Notes: generated by a model not told the origin, from the letters alone. A stretch of 64,000 nt of DNA from Lachnospiraceae bacterium (GCA_009911035.1 QXWO01000013.1:41796-105795); one strand, 5' to 3'. Positions 27,056 through 35,838 are shown, counted from the first letter of the stretch. A program made the numbers and translations.

Positions 27056-28099
27056 ATGCAGACCCTCATAACGATTTACGGCGCCCAGATGGTGGCCGTA
27101 AGTGTTTATTATGCGATAAAAGAATTATACAGTGAATGCCGTATCCAGTGCTTTCTGGTTAAAGAGCAGGCAGGCAATCCTTATGCCATTGACGGAATTC
27201 CTGTCTTAACACTGGATAGATACCGGGAAACCCATATCAAAGTGCTGATTGCAACGCCGGAGAATCACCATCCGGCTATTATCAGGGATTTAGAGGCAAA
27301 GGGCATCAAAGATCACCTGTGCATGGATTCGCAAAAAGAAGCCGCGCTGATGGAGCGGTACTATGAAAAAAAAGGATACCGGATTTTACATGCTTATCCG
27401 GCCGGAAGCAGCCGGGCCGGGCTTTCTATATTTATGTCCAAATTTTACCGGGACCAGCCTTTAAAAGGGAATTATCAGACACCCGATTGGATCTATCCAA
27501 TTCAGGCCGGGGCAGCGCTGACAGATATCCGCATCGCCCGGCTTTGCGATAACCATGGGGACAATATTTCAGAAAAAAATGGAAATTACAGTGAATTATC
27601 CGCTCTGTACTGGGTAGGAAAACATGCAGATGGGGATTATCTCGGACTGTTTCACTACAGGCGCATTCTGGATGTACAGGAGGAGGACTTATACCGTATC
27701 AAAGAAAATGACATTGATGTCATCCTTCCTTTTCCTACCATACATTATCCCAGCATAAACGAGCATCACAAGCGTTATTTAAAGGAACAGGACTGGGAGG
27801 CTATGGTACAGGCGCTGGCAGAGTGCGCGCCGCCTTACGCAAGGGCGCTCCCGCAGATTTTTACCGGACAGTATTTTTATAATTACAATATGCTGGTTGC
27901 AAAAAAACAGATATTTCAGGATTTCTGTAACTGGATGTATCCAATTCTTGCGCGGACGGAAGAACTTAGCGAGCCAAAGGGATGGGAGCGGACGGACCGT
28001 TATATAGGGTACCTTGGGGAAAATCTGACAGCCCTTTATTTTTTGTACCACCAAAATGATTTTCATATTGCACATACGGGGAGACGGATGCTTGTGTAG
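27056..28099 (+). CDS. Rossmann module + DUF4422 glycosyltransferase
   Basis: Product of about 347 aa from ATG 27056, which follows GGAAGGGAGAG; an in-frame ATG at 27035 overlaps the ribosome binding site and is unlikely. The module is at residues 1-90 (LITIYGAQMVAVSVYYAI, VLIATPENHHPAIIRDLE). The rest is DUF4422, with ALTDIRIARLCDNHGDNIS, YSELSALYWVGKHADGDYLGLFHYRR and FNYNMLVAKK-like sequence near the end (YNYNMLVAKKQIFQDFC). DUF4422 proteins are GT-A-like transferases of capsule and LPS loci. This is the last gene of the unidirectional glycan run. Confidence 0.8.
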   Translation: MQTLITIYGAQMVAVSVYYAIKELYSECRIQCFLVKEQAGNPYAIDGIPVLTLDRYRETHIKVLIATPENHHPAIIRDLEAKGIKDHLCMDSQKEAALMERYYEKKGYRILHAYPAGSSRAGLSIFMSKFYRDQPLKGNYQTPDWIYPIQAGAALTDIRIARLCDNHGDNISEKNGNYSELSALYWVGKHADGDYLGLFHYRRILDVQEEDLYRIKENDIDVILPFPTIHYPSINEHHKRYLKEQDWEAMVQALAECAPPYARALPQIFTGQYFYNYNMLVAKKQIFQDFCNWMYPILARTEELSEPKGWERTDRYIGYLGENLTALYFLYHQNDFHIAHTGRRMLV

Positions 28100-28469
28100 G
28101 GGAGGACTGGAGATAAAAAATTTGCGGATCGTCTGGTGATAAAATATTGGCTAAATACCAGATATTGTAGATACCTTTACAAAGTGATTTGCTGGCGGCC
28201 ATATATGGTATTGTGCAGTTTTTCTTTAGAGCTTTTAGGCGAAAATATTTTGCATGACAAATGAAAAACTGCGTGATATATTTTTTCTAAAGCATACATT
28301 CTATAGCGCAATCATATCTCCTGCCGCAAACGATACAACAATGGCTGTTGCTTTATTCACAATAAGCTGGCTCGCGGATCGGGTCAGGGATATCTGAAAG
28401 GAAAGTAGAACGGTCAATAGTAATGTGGCTTGAAATCGGATAGGTGTAGACAAAAGGAAAGAAGGAACT
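28100..28469. other. intergenic spacer with inverted repeat and a repeat shared with 33.4 kb
   Basis: No gene is visible in these 370 bases. Two structures are. GCAGTTTTTC (28213-28222) is repeated inverted as GAAAAACTGC (28261-28270). A segment around ACAATAAGCTGGCTCGC (28351-28375) recurs with few changes at 33397-33423. The spacer separates the glycan run from the SDR gene and could hold a boundary of a former insertion. AAAGGAAAGAAGGAACT at its right end is the ribosome binding site of the next gene. Confidence 0.4.
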
Positions 28470-29522
28470 ATGAATTTATATCAATGTGAGTTAGAGAAAA
28501 TAAGCAGACTGAATCTGCCCTGGGGAAATTTCTTTGGCAGGACGGTTATGATCTCCGGTGCTACTGGCATGATAGGAAAATGCCTGATCGACTTTTTTAT
28601 GCTTTTAAATACAATGGCGCAAACGCCTGTTAAAATAATTGCATTAAGTAGAAGTAAAGAGCGGGCAGGGGAGCGGTTTTCGTCCTGCTGGGAGAATGAG
28701 AATTTCCGGCATATTTCCTGCGATGTCAACAGGGAGATACCGGAATGCGGAAAGGCTGATTATATTATCCATGCAGCCAGCAATACCCATCCTGTCCAGT
28801 ATGCCGGGGATTCCATAGGGACCATTGCATCAAATGTGACCGGTACCGGAAAGCTTCTGGATTATGCGGTCAGTCATGGTGCACAGCACTTCTGCTTTAT
28901 TTCCTCTGTGGAAATATACGGGGAGAACCGTGGGGATACAGAGAAGTTTGAGGAGCAGTACTTAGGGTACATTGACTGCAATACGCTCCGGGCAGGCTAC
29001 CCTGAGAGCAAACGTCTGGGGGAAACTTTATGCAATGCCTATCATCAGACATATGGGCTTTCGTTTACGATACCCAGGCTTTCCCGGGTATACGGCCCGA
29101 CCATGCTTCCTTCTGACACGAAAGCAATTTCACAGTTTATTAAAAAAGCGGCAGCAGGGGAGGATATTGTCCTCAAGAGTGAGGGAGGCCAGATGTATTC
29201 CTATACCTTTGTGACGGATGCGGTGTCCGGTATTTTGTATACAATCCTTCTGGGAAATCCCGGCCAAGCTTATAATGTGGCGGACGAAAAATCAGATATT
29301 GCGTTGAAAGATCTGGCCGGGTATCTGGCGGATATTGCAGGCACACAGGTGGTTTTCCAACTCCCGGATGATAATGAGAGCCGTGGATATTCAACGGCAA
29401 CCAAGGCTATGCTGGATGCTTCCAGACTATGCAGTCTTGGATGGAAGCCGCAGGTACACATGGAGGAAGGGCTTCAGTGTACGGTGGAAGCTTTTGCCGA
29501 AAAGAAAAATGAATTGAACTGA
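28470..29522 (+). CDS. NAD-dependent epimerase/dehydratase (extended SDR)
   Basis: Product of 350 aa. It has the Rossmann loop ISGATGMIGKCLIDFF, the strand DYIIHAASNTHP, the catalytic Ser region FISSVEIYGE and the Y-x3-K pair in AGYPESKRLGE. The pattern is that of extended short-chain dehydrogenases acting on nucleotide sugars (4-epimerases, 4,6-dehydratases, 4-reductases). There is no feature that fixes the exact reaction. It is likely to supply a sugar for the glycan encoded to its left, although a 370-base spacer separates them. Confidence 0.82.
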   Translation: MNLYQCELEKISRLNLPWGNFFGRTVMISGATGMIGKCLIDFFMLLNTMAQTPVKIIALSRSKERAGERFSSCWENENFRHISCDVNREIPECGKADYIIHAASNTHPVQYAGDSIGTIASNVTGTGKLLDYAVSHGAQHFCFISSVEIYGENRGDTEKFEEQYLGYIDCNTLRAGYPESKRLGETLCNAYHQTYGLSFTIPRLSRVYGPTMLPSDTKAISQFIKKAAAGEDIVLKSEGGQMYSYTFVTDAVSGILYTILLGNPGQAYNVADEKSDIALKDLAGYLADIAGTQVVFQLPDDNESRGYSTATKAMLDASRLCSLGWKPQVHMEEGLQCTVEAFAEKKNELN

Positions 29523-29592
29523 TACACTTTCAATGGTGGATGAGGCGTATCGGCTTTGGATTATGCACAAACTGTTTCTGGAGGGACGCATT

Positions 29593-31302
29593 ATGGAAAA
29601 TAAGCGTCAGAGTATTAAAAGCGAAGTATCTGATCAGACAATAGAGATGATAGATGTATTTAAAAATTTGTCTGTTTCTTCGTATATGATGTTTGGTGAG
29701 TATTTATTTTTACAAGGTAAATTTACGGACGCTGCAAAAATATACGTTCAGTTTTTGACACAAATAAAAGACAAAGTGCACCACTTTAAGGCATTTGCAG
29801 ATTTTTGGAAGAAATTTTCAGAACATGCTGATAAGGACGAAGTACGGAAAATATATGATGAAATTGTAAACAGATTTAATAATGATGAATTCAGTGCAAG
29901 TGTAAAAAGGGAAATTCTTTTTTTGTTATACAATGTATTTCCGGATGAAACCGGAAAAGATTTTCTAATAGAGCATAGCAGGATATCCCAATGGATAAGA
30001 CAAAAGGATAAGGATAAAAAAACTTGGGATGTTTATTGTATGCTGCTCTGGCAAGAGAAGCATGCGGTCCATTCCAGGGAATCCGTGCAGAAGGACAAGT
30101 ATCTGGTGTCTGTTATGGAAAAATATGAATTATATGCACTGGCGATTAAGATGATAGAGCATGTTTTGAGGTATGACAAAGATGAAGTCGCTGTAAGGAC
30201 ATTGTTTCGCTTATGTAGAAAAGTAAACGATTATTCTAAAGCAGATATTTATGTTGCAGAGCATCCAGATATAGAAAAGAGAACTGGATTTAATATACAG
30301 TATGAACTGGTTTATTACTACCTTGAAAAAGGTGATGAAACCAAGCTTATGCGTACTTTAAAAAATATAAAGGCAAATGCTGAAAGTAGTCTTCCCATAA
30401 GCAGGACTTTACAGAATTTTTATGTGAAGATTGGAATGATTGACGAAGCCGTAGCAATGCGGGGCCATATCAGCAGATTGGAGCAGCGTGCAGGCAGGCT
30501 GGGGGCGGACAAAAAAGTTAAGGGGCTTGAAGAGGAACGGGAGACAGATGATTTTTTTTGGGATACAATTAAAGACATGGTTTCAGAGCAGGAGCACAAC
30601 CGTCAGCTAATAGCTATCAAAGAGATGCTGAAAGGATTCTCCCACGAACTTGGCCAGCCAATTACTAATATTCGTTATGGAATTCAATTATACCAGATGA
30701 AGATGGAATGTGGTCTGGATACGAGAGAGAACTTGTCTGAGCTTTTAAATAACATTCTTGGACAAACGATACGTGTAAAGCGTCTGTTGACACGATTTGC
30801 ACCTATTGTGTCAAGCAAAAGTGTGAACACACAGTTTAATTGCATTGAGCATATTAAAAATGCTTTTTCAGATATGCGTGCATGGCTGGAAAGTGCCGGA
30901 ATTAAATATAAGGTAGAAGGAATTGAAAGCTTTATCTTATATGGAGACAGTGTTCAGTTTGAACAGGTTATATACAACCTAATTAGCAATGCGGTTGATG
31001 AACTTAAGGAGAAAGAGGGAAAAAGGTCAATAAATGTAATCTGTAAGGAACATGAAGGCAATTTAGTTCTTCATTTTAGGGATAATGGGAAAGGGGTTCC
31101 AGAAGATAACTTAAATAAGATTTTTACACCTTTTTTTTCTACAAAAGATAAAGAAAGATCAGATGGAGGAGAAGGTCTCGGACTGTACATTGTATGGAAT
31201 ATTTTAAAGATGTATAAGGGAAAAATAAGGGTTAATCAGGCATATAAAGATGGTGCAGAGTTTTTGATACAAATTCCTGCAGGAGGGAATGATAATGCAT
31301 AA
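29593..31302 (+). CDS. cytoplasmic sensor histidine kinase with TPR-like N-terminus
   Basis: Product of 569 aa from ATG 29593, preceded by GGAGGGACGCATT; the open frame extends to 29533 without a ribosome binding site. There are no membrane segments. Residues to about 310 are helical and TPR-like (tandem helix pairs such as SSYMMFGEYLFLQGKFTDAAKIY). The dimerization helix carries the phospho-acceptor His in FSHELGQPITNIRYGIQLY. The HATPase domain has N (LISNAVDELKE), G1 (FRDNGKGVPE), F (IFTPFFSTKD) and G2 (GGEGLGLYIVWNILKMY) boxes. It should phosphorylate the receiver encoded next, and the two overlap by a few bases. The signal is probably internal or delivered by a protein partner bound by the TPR part. 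Confidence 0.87.
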   Translation: MENKRQSIKSEVSDQTIEMIDVFKNLSVSSYMMFGEYLFLQGKFTDAAKIYVQFLTQIKDKVHHFKAFADFWKKFSEHADKDEVRKIYDEIVNRFNNDEFSASVKREILFLLYNVFPDETGKDFLIEHSRISQWIRQKDKDKKTWDVYCMLLWQEKHAVHSRESVQKDKYLVSVMEKYELYALAIKMIEHVLRYDKDEVAVRTLFRLCRKVNDYSKADIYVAEHPDIEKRTGFNIQYELVYYYLEKGDETKLMRTLKNIKANAESSLPISRTLQNFYVKIGMIDEAVAMRGHISRLEQRAGRLGADKKVKGLEEERETDDFFWDTIKDMVSEQEHNRQLIAIKEMLKGFSHELGQPITNIRYGIQLYQMKMECGLDTRENLSELLNNILGQTIRVKRLLTRFAPIVSSKSVNTQFNCIEHIKNAFSDMRAWLESAGIKYKVEGIESFILYGDSVQFEQVIYNLISNAVDELKEKEGKRSINVICKEHEGNLVLHFRDNGKGVPEDNLNKIFTPFFSTKDKERSDGGEGLGLYIVWNILKMYKGKIRVNQAYKDGAEFLIQIPAGGNDNA

Positions 31303-31717
31303 AATTTTAATTATTGAAGATGAGATAAATACGGCCATGCCAGTGAAGGAGGCGTTGGAACTATGTGGATATTCTGCAGATATTGCCCGTGACGGCGAGG
31401 CTGGTTTGGAGTTATTTAGAGAAAAAGAATATGATTTGGTTTTATTGGATTTAAAAATGCCTAAAATGACAGGCGAGGAAGTGCTGAAGAAAATACGCGA
31501 AAAGGATCCATACGTATATGTGATTGTTTATACGAATTATGGTGAGTTTACAGAAATAAAATCGTTAACTAACGTGGGAATAGATGGATATATAAATAAA
31601 GGGCCTGATGCTGAATTGCAGGAACTGCTCAATATGATACAAAATAAGTTAAATCCGCTGAATGATGAAATGGTAAAAAAACTGATTGATGGAATTGACG
31701 ATTGGCCAATGGTATAG
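31295..31717 (+). CDS. stand-alone receiver-domain response regulator
   Basis: Product of about 140 aa with only a receiver domain: ILIIEDE acidic pair, phospho-acceptor Asp in VLLDLKMPKMTG, switch Thr in IVYTNYG and Lys in GYINKGPD. No DNA-binding output domain follows. ATG 31295 is eight bases from AGGAGGG; ATG 31289 is too close. The frame overlaps the histidine kinase gene end. Output must be by protein-protein contact, and the PIN-domain product of the next gene is the obvious candidate in this operon. Confidence 0.85.
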   Translation: MHKILIIEDEINTAMPVKEALELCGYSADIARDGEAGLELFREKEYDLVLLDLKMPKMTGEEVLKKIREKDPYVYVIVYTNYGEFTEIKSLTNVGIDGYINKGPDAELQELLNMIQNKLNPLNDEMVKKLIDGIDDWPMV

Positions 31718-31725
31718 GGGGAATT

Positions 31726-32307
31726 ATGGCGAATTATCTGATAGATACAAATATATTTTTTGAATTGCTCTGTGGCTTGGCAGGGAAAGAGAATATAAAT
31801 AAGAAAAGTGACTTAGATAAATTGGCAGAGGGTGAATTATATATTTCAGAAATTACCAGAGTGGAAATTTTTTCTGTAATTGGAAAGTATGCACGGGGAG
31901 AACAGGAGCAGTGGCAGATTTGCGCCAGGATAAAGGACGAAAGCGGAACAAAGTGCATGAACAAGTACTATAATCCGGGCAGAAAGAAGTGGAAGAAAGC
32001 CCAGATCCGGGATATGCGGAAGCTTGTAAATAATATACTGGATGGAGAAAGCAAATTGCTAAAAGTACAGGTCTTAAAAGTTACGGAAGGTGTTTTACAG
32101 GAGGCACGGAGGTTTATTAATTATGCATTTACATATAAATTTGCATCATTAGATGCAGTTATTGCAGGAACAGCAAAATACTATAGTGATAAAAACCTGA
32201 TTCTTGTAACTTATGACAAGAGTTTGAGAACAGCATTATATAAAGATGGGGGACAAATCTGGTATGAGCCAGATATAATTGTAGAGGGAGTATGCCTAAG
32301 TAATTAA
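31726..32307 (+). CDS. PIN-domain nuclease-like protein
   Basis: Product of about 193 aa from ATG 31726 after GGGGGAATT. PIN acidic residues are visible: D in YLIDTNIFFELL, E in ISEITRVEIFS, D in FASLDAVIAGTA and D in ILVTYDKSLRTAL. It is therefore probably a metal-dependent RNase of the VapC-like superfamily. It is longer than typical VapC, with an insert of Lys/Arg-rich sequence (YYNPGRKKWKKAQIRDMRK). No antitoxin gene is next to it; instead it follows a histidine kinase and a lone receiver by a few bases. Regulation of an RNase by phosphorelay is inferred, not shown. Its stop overlaps the convergent gene's stop. Confidence 0.78.
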   Translation: MANYLIDTNIFFELLCGLAGKENINKKSDLDKLAEGELYISEITRVEIFSVIGKYARGEQEQWQICARIKDESGTKCMNKYYNPGRKKWKKAQIRDMRKLVNNILDGESKLLKVQVLKVTEGVLQEARRFINYAFTYKFASLDAVIAGTAKYYSDKNLILVTYDKSLRTALYKDGGQIWYEPDIIVEGVCLSN

Positions 32308-33380
32308 GTAACATTTCCTTTTCGCAGCCGCGCCATCCCTTCTAATGCCGGCTGATATTCCCCGCATTTTTCGTAAAACCCCAGTGCTTCTTCTGCCATC
32401 CCGGCACATTCATAAATAACGCCTGCATTGTAATATGCCAGATAGCTGTTTACCCCGTCCACAGAGTGATCAGGGATATCTGTGGCATGCAGAAACTGGG
32501 CAATGGCTTCATCAAACATAGCGTTGTTCATGTAAATCAGCCCCATAAGAAAAACAAAGTCCGCGTGGGAGCAGAAAGTCTCATAAATACCCTCAAATTG
32601 TAACGCCTGTTCGTACTTTTTCAATTGCAGCAGGCTGTAACCATAAGATTCCACCATCGTTCTGACATACTGCAGATGGGGGTCTACCTCAAAGGACAGC
32701 CCCTGCTCAAAGGCATCGCAGGCTTTCCGGGCATCTCCTGTGACGAAATGGCTTTGTCCAAGCTGGTAATACAAATAAGGGTCTTTATCATTGTTAAGAA
32801 TTGCCTGTTCAAGGAGCTGGATATTTCTGGCTGCCTTTTTCTTTAATACCGCCTCGTTCGAATAGCCTGCATGATAGAAGGAGAGAGGGAGGAAAAAGTA
32901 GGATACAGGTCCGCCTGCTATGGGAGCGGGCTGTTCATGAACGGTTCCCTGATAGGTATAATAATCTTTATGAAAAAAACGGGCAATATGTTCCACGCTT
33001 ACAGTGTCATTGATAGACGAAGCATGGGGATTTATGATTTCGATCATTCCCGCCTGCTGCGGCAGTTGGAAACAGGGCGAGAGGCGTCTTTTCATTTCCT
33101 GCGGTGTTTCGGAGCAGGTTAGATATTCGTCACAATCCACATTCAGTATCCAGCAGCGGCTTGCCTTGGAAATACAGTAGTTCCTGGCAGCGCTAAAGTC
33201 ATTTATCCATGGAAAGTGAAAAACATTGGGAGTATATCTTTTCGCAATTTCAACAGTCCGGTCAGTGGAACCGGTATCGGTTACGATGATTTCCCAGTCA
33301 TACCGGCTTAGTTTTTCCAGGCAGGTGCCGATATATTGTTCTTCATTTTTGGTAATGATGCAGACGGAAACAGGCAGCAT
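32304..33380 (-). CDS. GT2 glycosyltransferase with C-terminal TPR region
   Basis: Product of 358 aa on the minus strand. The GT-A domain has SVCIITKNEEQYIGTCLEKL, IVTDTGSTDRTVEIA, FPWINDFSAARN and the DXD-like LNVDCDEYLTC. It resembles SunS-like and related peptide- or protein-modifying transferases. The C-terminal half contains TPR-like pairs (YLYYQLGQSHFVTGDARKACDAFEQGL and similar). The TPR region suggests a protein acceptor, which would fit flagellin or another surface protein. AAGGAGAAATCAT lies just before its start. Confidence 0.82.
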   Translation of the reverse strand: MLPVSVCIITKNEEQYIGTCLEKLSRYDWEIIVTDTGSTDRTVEIAKRYTPNVFHFPWINDFSAARNYCISKASRCWILNVDCDEYLTCSETPQEMKRRLSPCFQLPQQAGMIEIINPHASSINDTVSVEHIARFFHKDYYTYQGTVHEQPAPIAGGPVSYFFLPLSFYHAGYSNEAVLKKKAARNIQLLEQAILNNDKDPYLYYQLGQSHFVTGDARKACDAFEQGLSFEVDPHLQYVRTMVESYGYSLLQLKKYEQALQFEGIYETFCSHADFVFLMGLIYMNNAMFDEAIAQFLHATDIPDHSVDGVNSYLAYYNAGVIYECAGMAEEALGFYEKCGEYQPALEGMARLRKGNVT

Positions 33381-33711
33381 ATGATTTCTCCTTAGACTTT
33401 TATTAACAATAAGCTGGTTCGCCGGGTATGGCAGACTACTCTGTATAATATTATCAGTGGAGAACCATAAACTGTCAAGATAAACAAGGCCAATAAGTTA
33501 ATGGCATAAGTAATAAAGGGATTGAATTTTTGAAGTCTTCGTGATACAATTTTATTTATAAAAATCGTATCAAGGTATTTATTTAAACTGAAAATCGGCC
33601 ACATAAGAGTTTTTGTCATTTTTTTTATAATTTTTAATAAGTACTGCCATATACGGAGACAATCCTTGTGTATAATAAGGTATAATAATACCATATATGG
33701 GAGGACGAAAG
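33381..33711. promoter_or_regulatory. divergent intergenic region upstream of XRE regulator
   Basis: No gene is visible. The right half is very A+T rich and has two TATAAT elements (33671-33676 and 33681-33686). A GGTAT/ATACC inverted repeat (33679-33692) covers the second. Two similar sites, CCATATACGGAG (33647-33658) and CCATATATGGGAG (33691-33703), flank the promoter region and could be operators for the downstream XRE protein. The left edge holds a copy of the sequence also found at 28351-28375. Confidence 0.45.
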
Positions 33712-33954
33712 ATGAAAGCACAAGACGTGTTAGTGGAAAGAATCAACAATTTATGTAAGGAAAAGAGAATGACATACTATGCATTGTCTTACGCATCAGC
33801 GGTGCCAATGACCACGCTGATGCATATTGTAGACAAGTCTACAGTGAATCCGGGAGTACTTACTATTGGAAAATTGTGTGAAGGTTTCGGCATTACCTTA
33901 AAGGAGTTTTTTAATGCTCCCGAATTTGATGACGTTGAGCGGTTTGACATGTAA
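33712..33954 (+). CDS. small XRE-family helix-turn-helix regulator
   Basis: Product of 80 aa from ATG 33712, preceded by GGGAGGACGAAAG. The helix-turn-helix is at about residues 8-60 (RINNLCKEKRMTYYALSYAS, then TLMHIVDKST and LTIGKLCEGFGITLKEFFN). It has no other domain. It is a distant paralogue of the 34310 product. Similar CATATAyGG sites occur upstream of both genes, so the two may share operators. The target is unknown. Confidence 0.78.
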   Translation: MKAQDVLVERINNLCKEKRMTYYALSYASAVPMTTLMHIVDKSTVNPGVLTIGKLCEGFGITLKEFFNAPEFDDVERFDM

Positions 33955-34003
33955 CAGCCGGATGCGGATGACGGCGGAATATGACCTCTTACATGAGCTG
34001 GTG

Positions 34004-34031
34004 AAGGGCAGGGCATATGTCCTGCTCTTTT
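34004..34031 (+). terminator. rho-independent terminator after XRE gene
   Basis: AAGGGCAGG (34004-34012) pairs with CCTGCTCTT (34021-34029) around an 8-base loop, with one G-T pair, followed by TTTT. It lies 50 bases after the XRE stop codon. The remaining bases up to 34220 show no gene. Confidence 0.7.
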
Positions 34032-34224
34032 CATACCAATAAGCCGTAAGGCGGAGCGGGCTGCGTTGACCGAATTTGACGCAAATATTACGTAAGGCGG
34101 GGTGTGCAGATTGTGGAAATGGATTTTCAAACATGTCCTGGTATGCGGCGGGAAAACTTCGCCTGTTTTACCGAGGGATGTAAACAATAACTATAAATTA
34201 GGAGAAAGTTTATATTTTTTTTGG

Positions 34225-34252
34225 TGACTTGCATATACGGGTGTGCTATACT
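34225..34252 (+). promoter_or_regulatory. promoter of second XRE gene with CATATACGG operator-like spacer
   Basis: TGACTT (34225-34230) and TATACT (34247-34252) with a 16-base spacer. The spacer contains CATATACGGGTG, similar to two sites around the promoter of the first XRE gene at 33.65-33.70 kb. Confidence 0.5.
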
Positions 34253-34309
34253 ATCGTTATAAAAGAATGTAGTTACATTTGGAGCTATCAATAATAGGAG
34301 GTCTTTGCA

Positions 34310-34645
34310 ATGACAAAAGCAGAAATTTTAAAACAAGAGATACTGAAACAATACAAGAGCGTAAGACAGTTTGCTATTGATATGGAAATTCCCTACAGTA
34401 CACTGGTGACAGCGCTGGACAGAGGGATTGAAGGTATGGCATATGGTACAGTTATCCGTATGTGTGACAGGCTGAGTTTGAACCCGGTGGATTTTTCATC
34501 ACTGGAAAAGGGAGAAGTACTGGGAGAGAAGATTCTGGAAAACAGAGTTATGCAGTATTATATTCAGTTAAACAAAAAGGGACGTAAGAGAATTCTTGAA
34601 ATGATGGAAGATTATGTGCAGCTTGAGAAATACAGGGAGTCATAG
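34310..34645 (+). CDS. XRE-like helix-turn-helix regulator
   Basis: Product of 111 aa with AGGAGGTCTTTGCA before the ATG. A helix-turn-helix occupies about residues 1-60 (VRQFAIDMEIPYSTLVTALDRG, then MCDRLSLNPVDFSSLE). A helical C-terminal part (MQYYIQLNKKGRKRILEMMEDYVQLEK) may mediate dimerization. It ends 5 bases before glf, so it may be co-transcribed with it, although the separate promoter upstream suggests autoregulation. Confidence 0.77.
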   Translation: MTKAEILKQEILKQYKSVRQFAIDMEIPYSTLVTALDRGIEGMAYGTVIRMCDRLSLNPVDFSSLEKGEVLGEKILENRVMQYYIQLNKKGRKRILEMMEDYVQLEKYRES

Positions 34646-34650
34646 GCTTT

Positions 34651-35790
34651 ATGAATAAACATTTTGATTATCTGGTTGTAGGGGCTGGGCTTTTTGGCGC
34701 GGTTTTTTCACGGGAAATGAATAAGCGCGGCAGAAGCTGTCTGGTGATTGATAAACGGGAGCATGTTGCGGGGAATATTTATACAAGCTTAAAGAGAGGC
34801 ATCCATGTCCATGAATATGGAGCGCATATTTTCCACACATCTAACCGTAAGGTATGGGAGTATATAAATGAGTTTGCAGACTTTAACCACTTTGTAAATT
34901 CACCGATGGCTATCTACAAAGGAGAGATTTATAATCTTCCTTTTAACATGAATACATTCAGTAAACTCTGGGGAGTCAAAACACCGGACGAGGCGAAGGC
35001 CAGAATAAAGGAACAGATCAACGATTTGTCCATTGATGTTCCACAGAATCTGGAAGAACAGGCATTATCGCTGGCCGGACGGGATGTATATGAGAAGCTG
35101 ATTAAAGGCTACACAGAAAAGCAGTGGGGAAGAGACTGCCGGGAGCTTCCTGCCTTTATCATCAAAAGAGTCCCCCTTCGCTTTACTTATGACAATAATT
35201 ATTTCACTGACAGGTATCAGGGGATTCCCGTCGGTGGATATACGGCAGTTGTCGAAAAGATGCTGGAAGGCATAGAGGTCAGACTAAATACGGATTACCG
35301 TGAGTTTGACAGACAGCAAAAGGAAGCGGCATCACAAAAGGAAGATCATATTTCATATGACAAGGTTCTCTACACAGGTATGATAGATGAATATTTTGAT
35401 TACTGTCTGGGCAATCTGGAGTACCGTTCCCTCCGCTTTGAGAAGGAGGACATGCCGGAGCAGGAGAACTATCAGGGAAATGCAGTTATTAACTATACGG
35501 AACGTGAGATTCCGTATACGCGGATCATAGAACATAAACATTTTGAGTTTGGACAGGGAGAAGGGACTGTCATCACAAGAGAATATCCGGCTGCATGGAA
35601 GCCGGGGGATGAGCCTTATTACCCGGTAAATGATGAGCGGAACAACGGACTTTTTGCCAGATACCAGGAACTGGCAAAGAAGGAAAAGGGAGTATTATTT
35701 GGAGGAAGGCTGGGGCAGTACCGCTATTATGATATGGACAAGGTCATTGAGGCGGCTCTTGCCATGGTACAGGAAGAACTGGGAAAATGA
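34651..35790 (+). CDS. glf: UDP-galactopyranose mutase
   Basis: Product of 379 aa, normal for bacterial Glf. It contains the FAD loop VVGAGLFGAVFSREMNKRG, the substrate-loop signature HEYGAHIFHTSN, the conserved NLPFNMNTF and the active-site region YTEKQWGRDCRELP with the neighbouring Arg. The C-terminal GRLGQYRYYDMD closes the flavin site. It converts UDP-galactopyranose to UDP-galactofuranose, so the glycan probably contains galactofuranose. A strong terminator follows directly. Confidence 0.95.
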   Translation: MNKHFDYLVVGAGLFGAVFSREMNKRGRSCLVIDKREHVAGNIYTSLKRGIHVHEYGAHIFHTSNRKVWEYINEFADFNHFVNSPMAIYKGEIYNLPFNMNTFSKLWGVKTPDEAKARIKEQINDLSIDVPQNLEEQALSLAGRDVYEKLIKGYTEKQWGRDCRELPAFIIKRVPLRFTYDNNYFTDRYQGIPVGGYTAVVEKMLEGIEVRLNTDYREFDRQQKEAASQKEDHISYDKVLYTGMIDEYFDYCLGNLEYRSLRFEKEDMPEQENYQGNAVINYTEREIPYTRIIEHKHFEFGQGEGTVITREYPAAWKPGDEPYYPVNDERNNGLFARYQELAKKEKGVLFGGRLGQYRYYDMDKVIEAALAMVQEELGK

Positions 35791-35797
35791 TATATAT

Positions 35798-35838
35798 AAA
35801 GCGGTTCATTTTGAAATAAATGAACCGCTTTTTTTGAA
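35798..35838 (+). terminator. rho-independent terminator after glf
   Basis: AAAGCGGTTCATTT (35798-35811) pairs perfectly with AAATGAACCGCTTT (35818-35831) around a 6-base loop and runs into a T tract. It separates glf from the convergent FliD-like gene. Confidence 0.9.
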
